Under the pieces are notes generated by a model. It saw only the letters and a list, made by a program, of their open reading frames with translations. It had not been told where the DNA came from and made no database searches. A stretch of DNA of 40,746 nt from Allokutzneria sp. NRRL B-24872 (GTDB lineage Bacteria > Actinomycetota > Actinomycetes > Mycobacteriales > Pseudonocardiaceae): assembly GCF_002155965.1 (NCBI RefSeq), contig NZ_MUMH01000022.1:1-40746 (forward strand), written 5' to 3'. The translations under genes were made by a program, and so were the position numbers. Shown piece after piece: positions 23,319 through 30,868 of this stretch; the stretch's first letter is position 1, and each line of letters opens with the position of its first letter.

Positions 23319-23762
23319 TCAGCCGGTGCGCTCCTCGATGAGCTTCTTGAGCCGTGCCAAGGTTTGCTCGATCGAGCGGGCGTTGCGCTTGGGGTAGCCG
23401 AGCAGCTCCAACGCCTTCGGCGAGCGCGCGGTGCCCCAGTCGAAGCTCTCGGTGACCCTGGTGCCGCCCTCGGCGGGCTCCAGCGCGTATCGCCAGCGGT
23501 GGTGGCCGGTGTGCCGCCAGGCGATGAGCCGGTCCGCCTCGAACTCCACCACCTCGTTCTCGATCCGGTAGGGCAGCAGGATCCGCATCCGCATGCCGAA
23601 CTTCGCGCCCAGCTCCAAGCGCTCGGGCCCGTGCAGCTGCCCGCGCACGCTGCCGGAGCCGTCGAAGTTGGCGTGCTCGTAGGGGTTCGCCAGCACCTCG
23701 AAGACGCGCTCCGGCGGGGCGTTGATGATCACGGTGCGCGAGACGACCTGGTTCGCTGCCAT
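23319..23762 (-). CDS. SRPBCC (START-like) family protein
   Basis: A 147-residue protein with the polyketide cyclase/dehydrase-type fold: the N-terminal strand VSRTVIINAPPERVFEVLANP, then ERLELGAKFGMRMRI, EFEADRLIAWRHTGH and a long C-terminal helix ending KKLIEERTG. These proteins bind hydrophobic ligands. TAGGTT (23769-23774, minus) ends 6 bp before the ATG, so it probably has its own promoter at the end of the receiver gene and a leaderless mRNA. Confidence 0.85.
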   Translation of the reverse strand: MAANQVVSRTVIINAPPERVFEVLANPYEHANFDGSGSVRGQLHGPERLELGAKFGMRMRILLPYRIENEVVEFEADRLIAWRHTGHHRWRYALEPAEGGTRVTESFDWGTARSPKALELLGYPKRNARSIEQTLARLKKLIEERTG

Positions 23763-23777
23763 GAGGCCAACCTATGT

Positions 23778-24221
23778 TCAGCGCGGGAGTTTGACCACGG
23801 TGACGAAGAAGTCGTCGATGCGCTGGACGATCTCCACGAAGCGGTGGAAGTCCACCGGCTTGGTGACGTAGGCGTTGGCGTGCAGGTCGTAGCTGCGCAG
23901 GATGTCCTCCTCCGCCTCTGAGGTGGTCAGCACCACCACGGGGATGGTGCGCAGCGACTCGTCGGCCTTGATCTCGGCGAGGACCTCGCGGCCGTCCTTC
24001 TTCGGCAGGTTCAGGTCGAGCAGGATCAGCCCCGGCCTCGGCGCGTTCGCGTGCGCGCCCTCGCGGCGCAGGAAGGCCAGCGCCTCCACGCCGTCGGGCA
24101 CCACGTGCAGGCTGTTGCGGATCTTGTGCAGCTCGAAGGCTTCCTGGGTCATCAGCACGTCGCCCGGGTCGTCCTCGACCAGCAGGACGTCGAAGGGCGT
24201 GAGCGGGGTCTGGTCAGTCAT
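23778..24221 (-). CDS. Stand-alone response regulator (Rcp1-like receiver)
   Basis: A 147-residue CheY-type receiver with no output domain. [12 protein letters not shown] carries the acidic pocket, Asp69 in [13 protein letters not shown] is the phosphorylation site, and VVLTTS and YVTKPVD supply the Thr and Lys switch residues. The PGD insertion and length resemble Rcp1/phytochrome-partner receivers. The ATG at 24221 overlaps the kinase stop by 8 bp; a GTG 6 bp upstream lacks a ribosome site. It most likely receives phosphate from the adjacent kinase. Confidence 0.9.
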   Translation of the reverse strand: MTDQTPLTPFDVLLVEDDPGDVLMTQEAFELHKIRNSLHVVPDGVEALAFLRREGAHANAPRPGLILLDLNLPKKDGREVLAEIKADESLRTIPVVVLTTSEAEEDILRSYDLHANAYVTKPVDFHRFVEIVQRIDDFFVTVVKLPR

Positions 24222-25791
24222 GGTCACCTTCGGTCGTCTGCGCTGGGTCTGTCCGCACTGGGTCTGTTCGCACTGGGTCTGCCGGTTCCGCGACGGCGGG
24301 CAGGGTGAAGACGAAGCGCGTCCCGCCCTGGTACCCGGTGTCCAGCCGGATGGTCCCGCCGTGGTGTTCGATGATCTTGCGGCACAGGGCGAGGCCGATG
24401 CCGGTGCCCTCGTAGGCCTCCTTGGCGTGCAGCCGCTGGAAGATCACGAAGATGCGTTCCGCGTACTGCGCCTCGATGCCGATCCCGTTGTCGGAGAAGG
24501 AGAACTCCCACATCTCGCCGAAGCGCTCCGCCTCGATCCGCACCCGGGGCGGCTGCTCGCCGCGGAACTTCACCGCGTTGCCGATCAGGTTCTGGAAGAC
24601 CGTGGTCAGCAGCGAGGACTCACCGCGCACCACGGGCAGCTCGCCGGTGCTGACCTCCGCGCCGGTGTCCTCGATGACCGCGGCGAGGTTGCGCTCGGCC
24701 TGCGCGAGCAGCTCGGCGCTGTCCACCTCGCGCTGCTCGCCGCTGGTCCTGCCGACCCTGGAGAACGCCAGCAGGTCGTTGATCAGCACCTGCATCCGCT
24801 TGGCACCGTCCACCGCGAAGTCGATGTACTGGTCCGCGCGGTCGTCCAGCTGCCCCCGGTAGCGGGTGGACAGCAGCTGGCAGAACCCCGCGACCTTGCG
24901 CAACGGCTCCTGCAGGTCGTGCGAGGCGACGTAGGCGAACTGCTCCAGCTCGGCGTTGGAGCGCTGGAGCTCGCGGGCCTGCTCGTCGAGGGTGCGGTGG
25001 GCCTCCTGCACCTCGCCCAGCTCGCGCAGGATGTGCCCGCGCATCTCGTCGACGTCGTGCCCGAGGTCGACGATCTCGCGCGGGCCGTGCACTTCGAGCT
25101 GGTGGTGGAAGTCGCCGCTGGCCACGCGTCTGGCCTCGGCGCGCAGGTCGGCGAGCGGGCGCAGCACGACCCGCCGGGTGCCGAGGAACAGCGCGACGAT
25201 CGCGAGCACCAGCAGCACCGCGACCGTGATGCAGACCGTGATCAGGGTCTGCGCCGCACCGTCCACCTGGCGCTGCGAGTTCGCCCGCAGCAGGTCGTAG
25301 TGCTCGGTCTGCCGGTTCAGCGCGGCGCGCACCTCGTCGAAGAGGATCTTGCCGCGCGCGGAGTTGCCGGTCTCGCCCGATGCGCCCCGGGAGTGCACGA
25401 TCTCCAGGGTCGGCTCGACGTAACCGCTGACCCACGCGCGGTTCGCGGCGTCGATCGTCTGCAGGTTCGCGCGCTCGACGGCGCCGCCGTTCTTGATCAG
25501 CTCAGTGAGCCTCGCGTGCGCGTCCATCGCCTGGCGCTCGCCGGTCCGGTACGGCTCCAGGAAGTCCGGCCTGCCGGTCAGCACGTAGCCCCGGACCCCG
25601 GTCTCCTGGTCGAGGAAGGCGGTGGTCATCGTCTGCGCGAGCCGGGCGGCGGGCTGGACGTAGGTGGTCCCGGTGCGCCTGGCGTCGGTCAGCTCGGTGA
25701 TCGCGTAGGCGCCCAGCACGATCGCGCTCCCCGCGAACACCAGCAGGAACGCCCCTGCCGCCAGCAACCAGCGCCCGAGGGAGCGCGTCAC
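24214..25791 (-). CDS. CHASE3-HAMP sensor histidine kinase
   Basis: A 525-residue membrane kinase. The order is TM1 (8-30), an extracytoplasmic CHASE3 domain (about 35-180, with [13 protein letters not shown]), TM2 (183-205), HAMP (206-258), a coiled coil, HisKA with phosphoacceptor His291 in [12 protein letters not shown], and an HATPase domain with [15 protein letters not shown] and GTGIGLAL. The C-terminus has a DPVRT repeat. It overlaps the phosphatase gene upstream (GTGA) and the receiver downstream. The kinase is of the Rcp1-partner type; the stimulus is unknown. Confidence 0.93.
   Translation of the reverse strand: MTRSLGRWLLAAGAFLLVFAGSAIVLGAYAITELTDARRTGTTYVQPAARLAQTMTTAFLDQETGVRGYVLTGRPDFLEPYRTGERQAMDAHARLTELIKNGGAVERANLQTIDAANRAWVSGYVEPTLEIVHSRGASGETGNSARGKILFDEVRAALNRQTEHYDLLRANSQRQVDGAAQTLITVCITVAVLLVLAIVALFLGTRRVVLRPLADLRAEARRVASGDFHHQLEVHGPREIVDLGHDVDEMRGHILRELGEVQEAHRTLDEQARELQRSNAELEQFAYVASHDLQEPLRKVAGFCQLLSTRYRGQLDDRADQYIDFAVDGAKRMQVLINDLLAFSRVGRTSGEQREVDSAELLAQAERNLAAVIEDTGAEVSTGELPVVRGESSLLTTVFQNLIGNAVKFRGEQPPRVRIEAERFGEMWEFSFSDNGIGIEAQYAERIFVIFQRLHAKEAYEGTGIGLALCRKIIEHHGGTIRLDTGYQGGTRFVFTLPAVAEPADPVRTDPVRTDPAQTTEGDHD
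24239..24283. repeat. Three tandem 15-bp repeats inside kinase gene
   Basis: Three copies of a CGCACTGGGTCTGTT-type unit at 24239-24253, 24254-24268 and 24269-24283 encode the repeated pentapeptide near the kinase C-terminus. The length is a multiple of three, so copy number can vary without frameshift. Confidence 0.75.
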
Positions 25792-26996
25792 CTGGGCCGC
25801 CGGTAGTTCGACGTCAGCAGCAGCACGGCCACGTCGTCGGTGAGACGCTGGCCGTGCAGGGCCTCGGTCCGCTCGATGAGGTGGTCCAGCAGCGTGTGCG
25901 GGGCCGAGCGCCAGCGCGGGTCCTCGGCGATCCGCTCCTCCACCAGGCCGTGGAGTCCTTCCACGCCAAGGCGTTCCGGCCCTCCACCGACGCGGCCCTC
26001 GATCAGCCCGTCCGTGTAGAGCACCAGAGCCCAGTCCTGCGGCAGGTCAACGGTCATCGGCAGCCAGCTCGCCTGCGGGTCGATGCCCAGCGGCATGCCC
26101 GCGTCCTCCCTGGGCACGGCGACGGCCCGGCCGCCGCTGAGCAGCAGCGGCTCCGGGTGCCCGGCCAGGTGCATGGTCGCGGTCTGCTGGTCGGGGCTGA
26201 CCGAGATCGTCGCGATCGTCGCGAACACGCCCCTTCGCAACCGCTCCGCGAGCAGAACCTGTTGCAGCGTACGGAGAATCACCTCGGTCGGTTGACCGGA
26301 GAGCACGAGCGCGCGCCACGCGATGCGCAGGCACACCCCGACGGCCGCCTCGTCGGGACCGTGCCCGCAGACGTCGCCGATGACGACGTGCACGGTGCCG
26401 TCGTCGGTCTGCACCGCGTCGTAGAAGTCCCCACCGACGAGCATGCCGGCTCCACCGGCTCGGTAGCGGGCGACGAAGGTCGTGTGCGGGTCGCGCAACA
26501 ACGGCGAGGGCAGCAGGCCGCGCTCCAGCCGGGCGTTCTCCTCACCACGCAGCCGTTCCTCGTCGAGCTGGCGCTGGGTCTCCTCCGCGCGCAGGCGCTC
26601 GATGGCGTAGCGGATCGCCCGCCCGAGCAGCCGCCCGTCCACATCGCCCTTGATCAGGTAGTCCTGCGCGCCCGTCGCGACGGCGTCGACCCCCTGCTGC
26701 TGGTCGTCGTGCCCGGTGAGCACGATGAACGCGACGCTGCCCGCCGAGTCGACCGCGCGCAGCCTGCGCAGGCCGTCGAGCCCGGTCGCGTCGGGCAGTT
26801 GCAGGTCGAGCAGCACGCAGTCGACGCGGCGGCCCGCGATCTCCGCCTCGGCGTCGGCGAGGGTGCGCACGCGGTCGAGGCGGACGCGCTCGTTCTGCAG
26901 CGCCAGGTGCTCCTCGACCAGGAAGGCGTCGCCGTCATCGTCCTCGACGAGCAGGACCCGGATGTCCCGCTCGCCGAGCCGAACTGGTCCGGGCAC
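25788..26996 (-). CDS. Receiver-SpoIIE (PP2C) phosphatase
   Basis: A 402-residue fusion. Residues 10-130 are a receiver with phosphoacceptor Asp64 (VLLDLQLPDATG) and the Lys switch in DYLIKGD. A coiled linker follows, and residues about 185-400 are a PP2C/SpoIIE phosphatase with GGDFYDAVQ, VIGDVCGHGPDEA and TDDVAVLLL metal-site motifs. Such proteins often dephosphorylate anti-sigma antagonists. The GTG at 26996 is chosen because GGGAGG lies 6 bp upstream. It is first of a three-gene overlapping operon with the kinase and receiver, suggesting one partner-switching or stress circuit. Confidence 0.9.
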   Translation of the reverse strand: MPGPVRLGERDIRVLLVEDDDGDAFLVEEHLALQNERVRLDRVRTLADAEAEIAGRRVDCVLLDLQLPDATGLDGLRRLRAVDSAGSVAFIVLTGHDDQQQGVDAVATGAQDYLIKGDVDGRLLGRAIRYAIERLRAEETQRQLDEERLRGEENARLERGLLPSPLLRDPHTTFVARYRAGGAGMLVGGDFYDAVQTDDGTVHVVIGDVCGHGPDEAAVGVCLRIAWRALVLSGQPTEVILRTLQQVLLAERLRRGVFATIATISVSPDQQTATMHLAGHPEPLLLSGGRAVAVPREDAGMPLGIDPQASWLPMTVDLPQDWALVLYTDGLIEGRVGGGPERLGVEGLHGLVEERIAEDPRWRSAPHTLLDHLIERTEALHGQRLTDDVAVLLLTSNYRRPR

Positions 26997-27076
26997 AGCG
27001 GCCTCCCTCAGACGGATCTCGTCGATCGTACGGGGATGCCCCACGCGTTCGAGAAGTCCTCCGGTCAACGAGCAAC

Positions 27077-27082
27077 TACCCT
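27077..27082 (+). promoter_or_regulatory. Putative -10 of leaderless speD-like gene
   Basis: TACCCT fits TANNNT and ends 6 bp before the ATG at 27089; no ribosome site is present. The same hexamer stands 7 bp before the Eco29kI-like gene. No convincing -35 is seen. Confidence 0.45.
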
Positions 27083-27088
27083 CGCCGC

Positions 27089-27454
27089 ATGGCTGGTGAC
27101 GGCGAGGTCGAGGTCGGCGAGCTGTGCTCCTACGCGGTGGACGCGTGGGTGGCCGACCCGGCTGTCCTGACCGACGAGCCCGCGCTGCTGCGGCTGCTCA
27201 CCGACGCCGCGCTCGCGGGCGGGGCGAAGATCCTCGGCGAGTCCCGGCACGTCTTCCCCAACGGCGCGGTGACCGCCGTCCTGGTGCTCTCGCAGTCGCA
27301 CCTGAGCATCCACACCTGGCCGGAGTTCAACCTGGCCAACATCGACCTGCTCGCCTACGGCCGGATCAACGCCGAACGCATGATCAGCAGCATCGAGGCG
27401 GGGTTGTCCCCGGTGCGCGCCAACATCTCCCGGCTGCTCAGAGCCACCAGCTGA
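27089..27454 (+). CDS. SpeD-family pyruvoyl decarboxylase-like protein, atypical
   Basis: A 121-residue homologue of the prokaryotic S-adenosylmethionine decarboxylase proenzyme. The self-cleavage region is SQSHLSIHTWPE (68-79). Ser70 is the expected pyruvoyl precursor and His75 is present, but the residue before the serine is Gln rather than the usual Glu. The position of the catalytic Cys (Cys83 of Thermotoga SpeD, in TCG) is Tyr90 (AYG). SpeD homologues with changed active sites have been reported to act as pyruvoyl arginine or ornithine decarboxylases. So it may make decarboxylated SAM for BpsA or a different amine. It starts the polyamine operon, with BpsA 81 bp downstream. Confidence 0.82.
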   Translation: MAGDGEVEVGELCSYAVDAWVADPAVLTDEPALLRLLTDAALAGGAKILGESRHVFPNGAVTAVLVLSQSHLSIHTWPEFNLANIDLLAYGRINAERMISSIEAGLSPVRANISRLLRATS

Positions 27455-27535
27455 ACCCGCTGGTGAGCACGCCGGTTGCTAAGCTCGACGGACCATGTTG
27501 AACAGCACCGCGTTGACCTGTCTGCGATTCGCCTC

Positions 27536-28735
27536 ATGAGCGCCGAGTCGCCGAACACCGGGTCCCAGAACCCTGACCTGGCACTGCTCGCCGAGGTGGC
27601 CGACGCCGTTCGGCTGCAGGAAGGCGAGATGGGCGTCCGCGCCATCCTCCAGGCCTTCCGCCAGCTCGCCCCCGCCCCGACCAGGGCGATCAGCCGCCGC
27701 ACCGGGCTGCCGCTGCCCATCGTGGCCGCGGTCGGCAACGAGCTGCGCAGCCGCGGCCTGCTCGGCGAGGAGCGGCCGTCCCGGCTGACCCCGCGCGGGC
27801 ACGCGCTGACCACCGAACTGGGTGTCGAGCTCAACCTCGACCCGGACTGCTACCGCTGCGGCGGCCTGGAGATCGCCATCCCGGCGGTGCTCAACGAGGC
27901 CGTCGAGCGGATGAAGCGGATCATGGCGGCCGCGCCGGGCGTGAACGTCGCGCTCGACCAGTCGCTGTGCACCGCCGAGACCAAGGTCCGCAGGGTGCTC
28001 GCGCTGATCAGGGCCGGGGTGCTGCCGGGCGGCTCGGTGCTGCTCGTCGGCGACGACGACCTGGTCTCGATCGCCATCGGCGTGGTCAGCGACGTGCTCG
28101 ACGTGCCGTTGGCCAGCAAGGTCACCGTGGTCGACCTGTCAGCGGACATCCTGGAGTACATCGCCGACACCGCCGACACCCTCGGCATCGACGTCGACCT
28201 GGTGCAGCACAACCTGCGCGACCCGCTGCCGGAGGAGTTGCGCGGCCAGTTCGACGCGGGCATGACCGACCCGCCCTACACCGCGGAGGGCGCGAAGCTG
28301 TTCCTCTCCCGGGTGGTCGAGGGCCTGAAGCCGGGTGCGGCGCGCAACGTGCTGTTCTCCTTCGGCGCCAAGGGAACCGAGGAGATGCTGGACGTCCAGC
28401 GGGAGATCCTCGGCCTGGGCCTGGTCACCCACGGGATGATCCGCAACTTCAACGAGTACGAGGGCAGCGGCATCCTCGGCGGCACCGGGTTCCTGCAGCA
28501 CTTGCTCACCACGGCGGAGACCGCGTCCTCGGTGGCGGGCAGCTACGAGGGCCCGCTCTACACCAGGGAGAAGCGCTCCCGGCAGCGCGAGTACGAGTGC
28601 GTCGCGTGCTCGGCGAAGGTCCCCGTCGGCGTGGGCGCCGCGTTCGACTCGGTCGCCGAACTGCGCGAGGCGGGGTGCCCCGAGTGCAAGGGCGGCCCGT
28701 TCCGGCCGTTGCAGCTGGTGGCGGAGTCGGAGTGA
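27536..28735 (+). CDS. Branched-chain polyamine synthase, BpsA family
   Basis: A 399-residue homologue of N4-bis(aminopropyl)spermidine synthase, which in thermophiles adds aminopropyl groups from decarboxylated SAM to spermidine. An N-terminal winged-helix region (about 40-90) precedes the catalytic Rossmann domain, with VGDDDLVS (171-178) and DPPYT (245-249), both BpsA hallmarks. C105/C108 and a C-terminal C355-x2-C358...C381-x2-C384 set suggest zinc binding. The start is uncertain: ATG 27536 lacks a clear ribosome site and an in-frame TTG lies at 27476. The stop overlaps the GNAT start. The true acceptor in a mesophile is unknown. Confidence 0.85.
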   Translation: MSAESPNTGSQNPDLALLAEVADAVRLQEGEMGVRAILQAFRQLAPAPTRAISRRTGLPLPIVAAVGNELRSRGLLGEERPSRLTPRGHALTTELGVELNLDPDCYRCGGLEIAIPAVLNEAVERMKRIMAAAPGVNVALDQSLCTAETKVRRVLALIRAGVLPGGSVLLVGDDDLVSIAIGVVSDVLDVPLASKVTVVDLSADILEYIADTADTLGIDVDLVQHNLRDPLPEELRGQFDAGMTDPPYTAEGAKLFLSRVVEGLKPGAARNVLFSFGAKGTEEMLDVQREILGLGLVTHGMIRNFNEYEGSGILGGTGFLQHLLTTAETASSVAGSYEGPLYTREKRSRQREYECVACSAKVPVGVGAAFDSVAELREAGCPECKGGPFRPLQLVAESE

Positions 28736-29193
28736 CCGCATACGCCGTGCGCCAGGCCGAGGAGCGGGACCTGGACGCGATCGCGGACTTCGAGGTGGAG
28801 ATCGCCAAGATCTCCTTCGGCGACGACGCGGTGGACGATCCGGCGACGCACCGCAAGAAGCTGGCCAACGCGCTGAAGAAGCAGCCTGAGGGGATGTTCG
28901 TGGCCGCGCGCGGCACCGAAGCGCCCATCGGCTGGCTGTGGATGGCGCTGAACACCAACTTCCTCACCGGTGACCGCTACGCCAACTTCCGCTCGCTCGC
29001 GGTCGCGGAGCTGCCGGAGCGGACCGAGGTCGCGGAGCTGCTGCTGGAGGAGGGCCTCGCCTTCGCCGCGCGCAACGAGCTGACCGAGGTCACCGGCAAG
29101 GTGCACGTCGGCAACACCGGCATGCGCTCGCTCTACCGGAAGTACGGCTTCGAGTCGACGCACCTGTCGATGCGCCTGGACATGAGGAAATGA
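28732..29193 (+). CDS. GNAT-fold acyltransferase with degenerate CoA loop
   Basis: A 153-residue GNAT protein: N-terminal VRQAEERDLDAIADFEVEIAK helix, IGWLWMAL strand, NFRSLAVAEL strand beta4, and the C-terminal VHVGNTGMRSLYRKYGFEST motif B. The usual Q/R-x-x-G-x-G/A loop after beta4 reads PERTEVAELL, lacking the glycines that bind the CoA pyrophosphate. It may use an acyl-ACP donor, or hold CoA differently. It overlaps BpsA upstream and the FkbH-like gene downstream by 4 bp each. A polyamine acyl acceptor is my inference. Confidence 0.82.
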   Translation: MTAYAVRQAEERDLDAIADFEVEIAKISFGDDAVDDPATHRKKLANALKKQPEGMFVAARGTEAPIGWLWMALNTNFLTGDRYANFRSLAVAELPERTEVAELLLEEGLAFAARNELTEVTGKVHVGNTGMRSLYRKYGFESTHLSMRLDMRK

Positions 29194-30233
29194 GTTCTGG
29201 CCGCTCGGTGAAGTGCGTCGTCTGGGACCTCGACGGCACGGTGTGGGACGAGGTCGCGGTCGAGGGCGACGGGCAGAGCCTGCCGACGCCGCGGCCGGAG
29301 GTGCTGCGCGCGATCGACGTCCTGGCCGGGCGGGGCATCCTGAGCAGCGTCGCCAGCCGGACCGACCCGTCGCTGCTCGCGCTGCTCACGTCCACCCCTG
29401 AGCTGGCGGAGCGGTTCGTCGCGCCGCAGCTGGGCTGGGGCGACAAGAGCGATTCCCTGCGCCGGATCGCTTCGGAGCTGGGCATCGGCCTGGACACCCT
29501 CGCCTTCGTCGACGACACCGCCTTCGAGCGTGCCGAGGTCGCGGCGCGCGCCCCCGAGGTGCTCGTCCTCTCCCCCTCGGAGCTGGCCGAGCGACTGGAC
29601 GAACCGCCGCTGCTGCCCGAGGTGCTGACCGACGACAGCCGGGCGCGCGTCCGCCGCTACCGCGAGGACTCCGATCGCAAGGCCGCGGCGGCGAGCTTCG
29701 GTGGCTCCCGCGAGGACTTCCTGCGCGACTGCGACATGCGGTTGGCGGTGCGCGAGGCCCGCCCTTCGGACCTGGACCGGCTGGTGGAGCTGGCCACGCG
29801 GACGCACCGGCTCAACTCGACCGGCGAGGTGCCCTCGGCGGAGGAACTGCGCTCGATGCTCGCTTCGCCGGAGTGGTTCGTGCCGGTGGCGAGGCTGACC
29901 GACCGCTTCGGCGACTACGGCATGATCGGCGCCGCGTTGGTGCAGCGCCGGGACGCCGCGTGGCGGGTGCGCCTGCTCGCGCTGTCCTGCCGGGTCGCCG
30001 GGCGCGGGGTGGCGCTGGCGTTCCTGCGCTGGCTGATGGAGCGCTCCGGCTCGGGCGTCGAGGTGCTGATGCGCCCGACCAGCGCGAACCTCGAACTGCG
30101 CGTGCTGTTCCGGCAGTGCGGGATGCGGGTGGTCGAACAGCCCTCGCCCGACCTGGCCGTGCTCGGCGCTCCCGCCGGCACACCGCCCCCGGACGCGCCG
30201 GGCTGGCTGACGATCGTGGAAGGGGACTCATGA
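29190..30233 (+). CDS. FkbH-like HAD-IIIC protein
   Basis: A 347-residue protein with an N-terminal HAD-IIIC domain (VVWDLDGTVWD, nucleophile Asp13 and Asp15; later FVDDTAFERAEV) and a C-terminal GNAT-like acyltransferase half from about residue 195. FkbH-type enzymes take 1,3-bisphosphoglycerate, remove phosphate and load a glyceryl group on the phosphopantetheine arm of an ACP, or act similarly in natural-product pathways. The very next gene encodes an ACP, overlapping by ATGA, which supports this. No polyketide synthase is nearby; instead the operon holds polyamine genes. Confidence 0.87.
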   Translation: MSSGRSVKCVVWDLDGTVWDEVAVEGDGQSLPTPRPEVLRAIDVLAGRGILSSVASRTDPSLLALLTSTPELAERFVAPQLGWGDKSDSLRRIASELGIGLDTLAFVDDTAFERAEVAARAPEVLVLSPSELAERLDEPPLLPEVLTDDSRARVRRYREDSDRKAAAASFGGSREDFLRDCDMRLAVREARPSDLDRLVELATRTHRLNSTGEVPSAEELRSMLASPEWFVPVARLTDRFGDYGMIGAALVQRRDAAWRVRLLALSCRVAGRGVALAFLRWLMERSGSGVEVLMRPTSANLELRVLFRQCGMRVVEQPSPDLAVLGAPAGTPPPDAPGWLTIVEGDS

Positions 30234-30481
30234 GCACGGACGCGGTGGTCCGCGAACTGATCGCCGAGGCCGTCGGCCAAGAGCGGGCGGTCGTGGCCGC
30301 GCTGCCCGGGGACACCCGGCTGTTCGGCCCCGAGATCGGGCTCAGCTCGCTCGCGGGCGCGCGACTGCTGGACTCCGTGCGCGAGCGGTTCGGGGTCGAC
30401 GTCGCCGCCGAGGACCTGAACCTGGACGCGCTGGAGTCCATCGCAAGCCTGTCCGGCTTCGTGGACCGGCACCAGCCGTGA
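30230..30481 (+). CDS. Acyl carrier protein
   Basis: An 83-residue stand-alone carrier protein: an acidic helical fold with the phosphopantetheine site GLSSLAGARLL (Ser40), preceded by LFGPEI and followed by ERFGVDVAAEDLNLDALESI. The usual DSL is SSL here. Coupled by ATGA overlap to the FkbH-like gene, it probably carries a glyceryl or related C3 unit for the operon. A hairpin at 30512-30548 closes the transcript. Confidence 0.88.
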   Translation: MSTDAVVRELIAEAVGQERAVVAALPGDTRLFGPEIGLSSLAGARLLDSVRERFGVDVAAEDLNLDALESIASLSGFVDRHQP

Positions 30482-30511
30482 ACCGGCGGTGCTGAGAAGA
30501 GGAAAAACTGA

Positions 30512-30548
30512 AGCCGCCCAGGCCACGGGTGCACGTGGTCGGGCGGCT
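30512..30548. terminator. Hairpin between convergent operons
   Basis: AGCCGCCC (30512-30519) pairs with GGGCGGCT (30541-30548), and CCACG with CGTGG inside, giving a long, nearly continuous stem. It lies 30 bp after the ACP stop and 12 bp from the end of the convergent DUF3073 gene. Confidence 0.75.
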
Positions 30549-30560
30549 CAGCTCAGATGG

Positions 30561-30740
30561 TCACCCGCGGTAATCGTCGTACCGGTCGTCGAGTTCGAGG
30601 CGATCGTCCGGCCTGCGATCCGCCGACGACCCCCCGCCCGACAACTCGTTCTGGAGTGCATGCAGGTCAGTTGGGTGAGAGCTGTACTTGAGCTCCCTTG
30701 CCACCTTGGCCTGCTTTGCCTTGGCTCGGCCGCGCCCCAT
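30561..30740 (-). CDS. DUF3073 family protein, 59 aa
   Basis: A short conserved actinobacterial protein. It begins MGRGRAKAKQAKVARELKYS, then SSHPTDLHALQNEL, a Gly/Ser linker and a very acidic, Tyr-containing tail (DDRLELDDRYDDYRG). The basic head and acidic tail are the DUF3073 hallmark. GGGAGG lies upstream of the ATG. Function is unknown in the family; the basic N-terminus hints at nucleic-acid or ribosome contact. Confidence 0.9.
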   Translation of the reverse strand: MGRGRAKAKQAKVARELKYSSHPTDLHALQNELSGGGSSADRRPDDRLELDDRYDDYRG

Positions 30741-30762
30741 AGCTCGACCTCCCTATACGAGG

Positions 30763-30825
30763 ACAAGCGGGCCTCACCCGTGGGCGGCTCCGCTTGTCTG
30801 GGCATCTGTTCCTGCAAATATCGTA
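30763..30825 (-). promoter_or_regulatory. Leader hairpin and putative promoter of DUF3073 gene
   Basis: ACAAGCGG (30763-30770) and CCGCTTGT (30790-30797) form a perfect 8-bp inverted repeat in the leader. On the minus strand TACGAT (30825-30820) could be the -10, giving an mRNA leader of about 75 nt that contains the hairpin. Confidence 0.4.
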
Positions 30826-30868
30826 GCGTGCCCCGCCGACAGGGGAAGCAGACCGCCGCCCTTGCCGA

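Noticed and set aside
23902-25806. 634-codon plus-strand frame
   Set aside because: Antisense to the histidine kinase and receiver, which have complete motifs; no ribosome site.
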